This document shows, in pieces, positions 59,517-64,000 of a DNA stretch of 64,000 bases. The stretch lies in the NCBI GenBank assembly GCA_015067315.1, contig SVMR01000006.1, positions 1-64,000 on the forward strand, in the 5' to 3' direction. The notes beneath the pieces were generated by a model. That model was not told the origin of the DNA, searched no databases, and worked only from the letters and a program-made list of their open reading frames with translations. The position numbers and the translations under genes are program-made. Origin of the DNA: Oscillospiraceae bacterium. Its GTDB lineage: Bacteria; Bacillota; Clostridia; Oscillospirales; Ruminococcaceae. The first letter of the stretch is position 1, and each line of letters begins with the position of its first letter.

Positions 59517-61319
59517 TTATTTGTTGAGTTCTTCCATTTCTTCGATGAGTTCGCCGAAGAGTTTGAGAGCGGAGTTAACGGGTTCCGGACTGCTCATATC
59601 TACGCCGGCAATTTTAAGAAGGGAGATCGGGTCGGAGCTGCCGCCGCTGGAAAGGAATTTTTTATAATCCGCAACAGCGGGTGCGCCTTCCGCAAGGATT
59701 CTGTTTGCAATTGCAACTGCGGCGGAGAAACCGGTTGCATACTGGAATACGTAGTAGTTATAGAAGAAATGGGGGATTCTTGCCCATTCAAGAGCGATTC
59801 CGTCATCGGAAACCATTTCCGGTCCGAAATAGAGTTTGTTGAGTTCATGGTATTTTGCGGAAAGGGCGTCTGCGGTAAGAGCTTCGCCGCGTTCGGACAT
59901 TCTTCCGATTTCTCTTTCGAATTCAGCAAACATGGTCTGGCGGTAAACGGTTCCTTTGAAAGAATCGAGGAAATGGTTGATGAGATATGCTCTTTCGGTC
60001 TTATCGGTGGTTTTTCCAAGAAGATGGCGCATAAGAAGAACTTCGTTGCAGGTGGAAGCAACTTCCGCAACAAAGATTACGTAACCCGCGGTGTTTACAG
60101 GCTGGTATTTGGTGCTGTGATAGCTGTGGAGAGCATGACCCATTTCGTGCGCAAGGGTGAACATGCTGTCGAGGGTATCTTTGTGGTTAAGAAGAACGTA
60201 AGGATGGGGTTTTCCGGAACCGGTGGAATATGCGCCGCCGCGTTTGCCTTCGTTTTCATAAACGTCGATCCAGCGGTTTTCAAAACCTTCTTTAAGGAGA
60301 TCGGTATAATCTTCGCCGAGAACCGCAAGAGCTTCGAGAACGGTTGCTTTTGCTTCGTCAATGCTGATTTTGGAAGCGGCATCGGATACAATGGGAGTAT
60401 AAACGTCGTACATATGGAGTTCGTCAACGCCGAGCATTTTTTTGCGGAGAGCGACGTATTCATACATTTTATCGAGGTTGCTGTGAACAGCTTCGATAAG
60501 ATTATCGTAAACTTCTTCCGGAACTTCGGTATGGTCAAGGGCGGCTTCGCGGGTTGTATTATATTTTCTTGCTTTTGCGAAGAAATTGCGTTTTTTGAAT
60601 TCGCCGTCAAGGGTCATCGCAATGGTGTTTTTAAAATCGCCGTAGCGTCCGTAGAATGCTTCAAAAGCATTTTTGCGGAGAACGCGGTCGGAACTTTCCT
60701 CAAGGGGAACAAAAGAGCCGTTTGTAAGGGCGTGTTCGTTACCTTCGGAGTCAACTACGTTCGGGAATTTAAGGTCCGCGTTGCGGAGGATTCCGCCGAT
60801 TTTGTCTGCGGAATCTGCCATTTCCTCTGCGGAAGCGAGGAGAGCTTCTTCCTCTTTGGAAAGGATATGGGCGGCTCTTCTGCGGATTTTATAGATGCTT
60901 CTGCGGTAAGTTTCAAGCTCGGGGCATTCAGCATAGAATGCGTTGAGGGTTTCTTCCGGAATTGCCATGATTTCGGGAGTTGCGAATGCGGCCGCGGATT
61001 CGATTGCAACAAGGGTTGCCATTGCTTTTCCGCGGAAATCCTGATATTTTGCGTTGCTCATATCCTGGTCGCCGCTGCAGCTTGCATAGGTATAAAGAGT
61101 TCCGAGTCTTACATGAAGTTCGTCTTCACCCTTAAAATAAGCAAGGAGGGTCGCGGCGGATTCGCCGAGTTTTCCCTGATATTCCGCGATGATTTCGGGA
61201 TATGCTTTAAGAGCTTCGTATTCGGAAAGCCAAGCTTCGTCGCTTTCGAACATATCTTTAAGGTTCCAGGTATATTCTTCCGGAACTTCGCTTCGTTTAA
61301 GGATTTTTTCTTCTGCCAT
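59517..61319 (-). CDS. pepF: Oligoendopeptidase F (M3 family)
   Basis: A 600-residue M3 metallopeptidase. The zinc motif is HEMGH in LAHEMGHALHSYHS (about residue 385), with the third ligand Glu in IFVAEVASTCNEVLLMRHLL. YTWNLKDMFESDEAW at the N-terminus and LEWARIPHFFYNYYVFQYATGFSAAVAIA near the end are typical of PepF. It degrades short peptides in the cytosol. The ATG two codons after an in-frame TTG is preferred; both share the GGAGG site. A consensus promoter is at 61389-61417. Confidence 0.96.
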   Translation of the reverse strand: MAEEKILKRSEVPEEYTWNLKDMFESDEAWLSEYEALKAYPEIIAEYQGKLGESAATLLAYFKGEDELHVRLGTLYTYASCSGDQDMSNAKYQDFRGKAMATLVAIESAAAFATPEIMAIPEETLNAFYAECPELETYRRSIYKIRRRAAHILSKEEEALLASAEEMADSADKIGGILRNADLKFPNVVDSEGNEHALTNGSFVPLEESSDRVLRKNAFEAFYGRYGDFKNTIAMTLDGEFKKRNFFAKARKYNTTREAALDHTEVPEEVYDNLIEAVHSNLDKMYEYVALRKKMLGVDELHMYDVYTPIVSDAASKISIDEAKATVLEALAVLGEDYTDLLKEGFENRWIDVYENEGKRGGAYSTGSGKPHPYVLLNHKDTLDSMFTLAHEMGHALHSYHSTKYQPVNTAGYVIFVAEVASTCNEVLLMRHLLGKTTDKTERAYLINHFLDSFKGTVYRQTMFAEFEREIGRMSERGEALTADALSAKYHELNKLYFGPEMVSDDGIALEWARIPHFFYNYYVFQYATGFSAAVAIANRILAEGAPAVADYKKFLSSGGSSDPISLLKIAGVDMSSPEPVNSALKLFGELIEEMEELNK

Positions 61320-61388
61320 AATCAAAAAGACCTCCGATTAAAAAACATTTTGCGTTCGACAATGGAAATTTTTCCCGCGTACACGGAC

Positions 61389-61417
61389 ATTATACCACAG
61401 AACACGGAAAAAGGCAA
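61389..61417 (-). promoter_or_regulatory. Promoter of pepF
   Basis: TTGCCT (61412-61417), 17-base spacer, TATAAT (61389-61394) on the minus strand. Confidence 0.78.
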
Positions 61418-61420
61418 AAG

Positions 61421-61449
61421 AAAAAAGCTCCCGATTGGGAGCTTTTTTG
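61421..61449 (-). terminator. Terminator of ABC uptake operon
   Basis: AAAGCTCCC / GGGAGCTTT with a four-base loop and A/T runs, downstream of the gene ending at 61507. Confidence 0.88.
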
Positions 61450-61462
61450 CTTTAAATCTTTT

Positions 61463-61492
61463 GTAACGGCGGGAGCAAGCCCCCGCCCTACT
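61463..61492. repeat. Dispersed GGCGGG-GCAAGC-CCCGCC repeat
   Basis: TAACGGCGGGAGCAAGCCCCCGCCCTAC is a short dyad (GGCGGG.../CCCCGCC) widely dispersed in Firmicutes intergenic DNA, by memory. It lies between the ATPase stop and its terminator. Confidence 0.65.
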
Positions 61493-61506
61493 GTAATAAA
61501 CGATTT

Positions 61507-62304
61507 TTATTTTGCAAGCATCATGCGGTCGTTGGAAAATTCCTTTCCGCTTACTTCCTCGAATTTTGCAAGGAGGTCGGAAACTTTGAGGTTTTTCTTT
61601 TCTTCTCCGCCGATATCAAGAATAACGTGACCGTGGTCCATCATGATAAGGCGGTTTCCGTATTTGATTGCGTCGTTCATGTTATGGGTTACCATAAGGG
61701 TTGTAAGGTTGTTTTCGGTAACGACTTTGTTGGTCATTTCGAGAACGGTTTTTGCGGTTTTGGGGTCAAGAGCGGCGGTATGTTCATCAAGAAGGAGAAG
61801 CTGGGGTTTCTTGATAGTTGCCATAAGAAGGGTCAAAGCCTGGCGCTGGCCGCCGGAAAGAAGTCCGACTTTGGAATCGAGTCTGTCTTCAAGACCGAGG
61901 TCAAGGGTTTTGAGGAGTTCGACGAACTGTTCCCTTTCCTTGTTGCTGATTCCCCAGCGGAAGCTTCTGTTTTTTCCTCGGCGGAGAGCGAAGGCAAGGT
62001 TTTCTTCGATCCACATATCCCCTGCTGTTCCCCGGAGAGGATCCTGGAAAACGCGTCCGATATATTTTGCCCTTTTATATTCCGGGTCTTTTGTAACGTC
62101 GTGACCGTCGATTGAAACATGACCTTTGTCCAGTTCAAAAACGCCCGCGACAGCGTTGAGCATGGTGGATTTTCCCGCTCCGTTGCCGCCGATTATTGTT
62201 ACAAAATCGCCTTCATCGAGGTGGAGGTTGAGGTCGATAAGCGCTTCCTTCTGAACGGGGGTTCCTTTGTTGAAGGTTTTATAAACGTGGCTTATGTCAA
62301 GCAT
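61507..62304 (-). CDS. ABC uptake ATPase (TrpX/COG1101-like system)
   Basis: A 265-residue ATPase. Walker A GGNGAGKST (about 38-46), signature LSGGQRQALTLLMATIKKPQ and Walker B LLLLDEHTAALDPKTA are of the COG1101 type, which pairs with the permease and ABC_sub_bind-type binding protein encoded upstream. The start (GGAGGGGG, ATG directly after the permease stop) shows tight coupling. Substrate for such systems includes tryptophan or other aromatic amino acids in studied cases; not certain here. Confidence 0.92.
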   Translation of the reverse strand: MLDISHVYKTFNKGTPVQKEALIDLNLHLDEGDFVTIIGGNGAGKSTMLNAVAGVFELDKGHVSIDGHDVTKDPEYKRAKYIGRVFQDPLRGTAGDMWIEENLAFALRRGKNRSFRWGISNKEREQFVELLKTLDLGLEDRLDSKVGLLSGGQRQALTLLMATIKKPQLLLLDEHTAALDPKTAKTVLEMTNKVVTENNLTTLMVTHNMNDAIKYGNRLIMMDHGHVILDIGGEEKKNLKVSDLLAKFEEVSGKEFSNDRMMLAK

Positions 62305-63234
62305 TTATTCCCCCTCCTTTCCGGAAAGCTTTGCAAGTGCGGAATTTTTAAGTCCCGGCGCAACAAGGGCGATTACAACGATTATCGCGGTGATAAGCTT
62401 CATATCGTCCGCGGTGATTTTTATTACCGTATCGGCGGTAAGGCTGATTCTGAGAACGAAGGCAATGATGATTCTGTAAACAATTGAACCGATCACAACG
62501 CCCGCAAGGCGGTGGAAATAGGTCCTTTTGCTGAAAAGGACTTCGCCTATCATAATCGCCGCAAGACCGATTACAATGGTACCGACACCCATGTTGATAT
62601 CGGCATATCCCTGGTACTGTGCAAGAAGCGCGCCGGACATTGCAACAAGTCCGTTGCCGACGATAAGACCGAGAACGATATAGACCTTCGTGTTTGCGCC
62701 CATCGCTCTTACCATGTGGGGGTTGTTTCCGGTTGCGCGGAGAGCGCATCCGATTTCGGTTCCGAAGAAGCAGTAAACTCCGATTATGAGAAGAACCGCA
62801 AAAACAACGCCGACAAGAAGTCCCGCCCATCTTGAAGGAACTCCGAGAGCCTTGATCTGGCTGAAAAGGGTGACTTCGTTAAGAAGACCGAAGTTCGCTT
62901 TTCCCATGATTCTGAGGTTGATGGAATAGAGAGCGAATTGGGTAAGAATTCCGGCAAGAAGATCCGGAATCTTGAATTTTGTATGGAGAAAACCGGTTAC
63001 GGAACCGGCCGCCATTCCGCTTGCGGTTGCAATAAGGATTGCAAGAATCGGAGAAACTCCTGCGGCAACGCAAACCGCGGAAACAGCCCCACCAAGGGTG
63101 AGGCTTCCGTCAACTGTAAGGTCTGCATAGTTTAATACACGGTATGTAAGATAAAGTCCAAGCGCCATTATTGCCCAGATTACACCAAGGGTGGCGCCGC
63201 CCTGGATATCCCAGAGCCAGCTTGTAATATTCAT
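62305..63234 (-). CDS. ABC uptake permease (COG4120-like)
   Basis: A 309-residue permease of the BPD_transp_2 fold with about eight to nine helices. Conserved stretches are LTYRVLNYADLTVDGSLTLGGAVSAV at the N-terminus, GMAAGSVTGFLHTKFKIPDLLAGILTQ and ALRATGNNPHMVRAMGANTKVYIVLGLIVGNGLVAMSGALLAQYQGYADINMGVGTIVIGLAAIMIGE, matching the COG4120 group. It is between the binding-protein and ATPase genes in the usual order. Confidence 0.93.
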   Translation of the reverse strand: MNITSWLWDIQGGATLGVIWAIMALGLYLTYRVLNYADLTVDGSLTLGGAVSAVCVAAGVSPILAILIATASGMAAGSVTGFLHTKFKIPDLLAGILTQFALYSINLRIMGKANFGLLNEVTLFSQIKALGVPSRWAGLLVGVVFAVLLIIGVYCFFGTEIGCALRATGNNPHMVRAMGANTKVYIVLGLIVGNGLVAMSGALLAQYQGYADINMGVGTIVIGLAAIMIGEVLFSKRTYFHRLAGVVIGSIVYRIIIAFVLRISLTADTVIKITADDMKLITAIIVVIALVAPGLKNSALAKLSGKEGE

Positions 63235-63265
63235 TTAAATTTAATCTTCCTAATCTTTCTTATAA

Positions 63266-64000
63266 TTAATAAATGGTTGCGGCTGCCGCAAGAATTTCTT
63301 CGGGGATTTCAACGCCGACGCTTGCCGCAAAGGTTTTGTTAACAACAAGAGCGCATTCTTTCTGGGTTTCAACTGCGATTTCCGCGGCGGATTCGCCGTT
63401 GAGAACGCGGACAGCCATTGCTGCGGTCTGTTTTCCGAGTTCGTAATAATCGATTGCGGTGGTTGCGATTCCGCCTTCGGCGATCATTGCTTCAACAGCG
63501 CAGAAAACGGGAATCTGGTTTTCAACGGCAGCCTGGTTTACGGTTGCCATTGCGGAAGCGAATGCGTTGTCGGAAGGAATATAGATTGCGTCAACGCTTC
63601 CTACAACAGAAGCGATAACCTGGGGAATATCGTTTGAGGAAGAAGAAGTCTGGATGAGAACTTCCATTCCGAGAGCTTCCGCGGCCGCTTTTGCTTCGTT
63701 TGCCTGAATTTCGGAGTTTGCTTCGCTTGAAGTATAAAGAATTGCGATTTTCTGCGCATCCGGAAGAACGTCTTTGATAACTTTGATCTGGTCTGCGATT
63801 ACGGGCATATCAAGAGTTCCGGTTACGTTTTTGCCGGGAGCTTCGTTGGATTCAACAAGTCCTGCGCCAACCGCATCGGTTACTGCTGTGAAGAAAACGG
63901 GAATATCGGTTTCCTGGAAAACGTTGACAGCGGACTGCGCTGCGGGAGTTGCGATTGCAAGAGCAAGGTCAATTCCGTTGTTTGCAAAAATATCGCAGAT
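63266..64000 (-). CDS. ABC substrate-binding protein (COG2984-like), 5' end outside window
   Basis: Partial: the frame is open to the window end, 244 codons are visible plus stop, and the start with signal peptide lies beyond 64000. The visible part reads ICDIFANNGIDLALAIATPAAQSAV...IPVFFTAVTDAVGAGLVE, then GKNVTGTLDMPVIADQIKVIKDVLPDAQKIAILYTSSEANS, and ends in TAIDYYELGKQTAAMAVRVLNGE. This is the ABC_sub_bind (PF04392-like) fold. It is the extracytoplasmic ligand receptor of the three-gene uptake system; 31 bases separate it from the permease gene. Confidence 0.93.
   Translation of the reverse strand: MCDIFANNGIDLALAIATPAAQSAVNVFQETDIPVFFTAVTDAVGAGLVESNEAPGKNVTGTLDMPVIADQIKVIKDVLPDAQKIAILYTSSEANSEIQANEAKAAAEALGMEVLIQTSSSSNDIPQVIASVVGSVDAIYIPSDNAFASAMATVNQAAVENQIPVFCAVEAMIAEGGIATTAIDYYELGKQTAAMAVRVLNGESAAEIAVETQKECALVVNKTFAASVGVEIPEEILAAAATIY

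Noticed and set aside
59769-61466. A 565-codon plus-strand open frame opposite pepF
   Set aside because: Phe/Val/Gly-rich shadow of pepF; it runs across the pepF promoter and terminator region and has no Shine-Dalgarno.

Overview
The window looks like a chromosomal segment of a low-to-mid GC Gram-positive anaerobe of the class Clostridia (Oscillospirales/Ruminococcaceae-like). This is inferred from CdaA-YbbR, ThyX, MltG, a long U32 peptidase, BlaI/BlaR1-type pairs, many SpI-II lipoproteins, strong GGAGG-type ribosome binding sites, TTGACA-N17-TATAAT promoters, a TnpX/TndX-type serine recombinase and dispersed hairpin repeats typical of gut Firmicutes. No 16S rRNA or other species marker is present.

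Layout. (1) 0-26.3 kb, all on the minus strand: three tandem BlaI repressor + M56 (BlaR1-like) membrane protease modules (starting near 26.2, 16.7 and 8.1 kb), each followed by genes for lipoproteins, a CapA-like protein, a serine beta-lactamase-fold hydrolase and two near-identical small XRE regulators. Each blaI gene has a consensus promoter overlapped by its own distinct dyad operators, and the operator set of the second module recurs in front of a lone lipoprotein gene (16848-17549). The three proteases share the N-terminal four-helix zinc-protease unit but carry unrelated, very large extracellular parts. (2) 26.4-39.7 kb, core genome: tRNA-Ser(GGA), a U32 peptidase operon, an FAD oxidoreductase, ybbR-cdaA (c-di-AMP synthesis), a cysteine-desulfurase-like enzyme with a DUF3343 partner, mltG, a 52-residue Cys/Gly-rich small protein, a DJ-1 family protein, thyX, a lipoprotein and an mnmM/ytqB-like methyltransferase. 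(3) About 39.7-50.8 kb: an AT-rich integrated element. Its ends carry a TnpX-like large serine recombinase (left) and tnpV, a small partner gene and a DUF6809-like gene (right); no relaxase or conjugation genes were seen. Cargo: a nuclease-like protein with a two-helix membrane protein, a DUF4143 ATPase, a membrane-anchored zinc-knuckle protein and an 851-codon multi-pass protein. Two copies of a structured noncoding element and a leader-peptide/terminator arrangement lie inside it, and inverted hairpin repeats bracket it. (4) 50.8-64 kb, core genome again: a DUF4870-like membrane protein and an SPFH/zinc-ribbon protein, a vanW-dltA-dltC-like operon without dltB/dltD, a heterodimeric ABC exporter, oligoendopeptidase F and an ABC uptake system cut off by the window end.

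How they work together. Region 1 reads as a cell-envelope sensing cluster: extracellular domains on M56 proteases would detect an envelope signal, the protease would inactivate its BlaI partner, and surface lipoproteins and envelope enzymes would be induced. The distinct operators suggest three insulated circuits. Region 3 is an accessory island whose nuclease/membrane-protein pair and multi-pass protein are the best candidates for an undescribed (possibly anti-phage) function; this is inference only.
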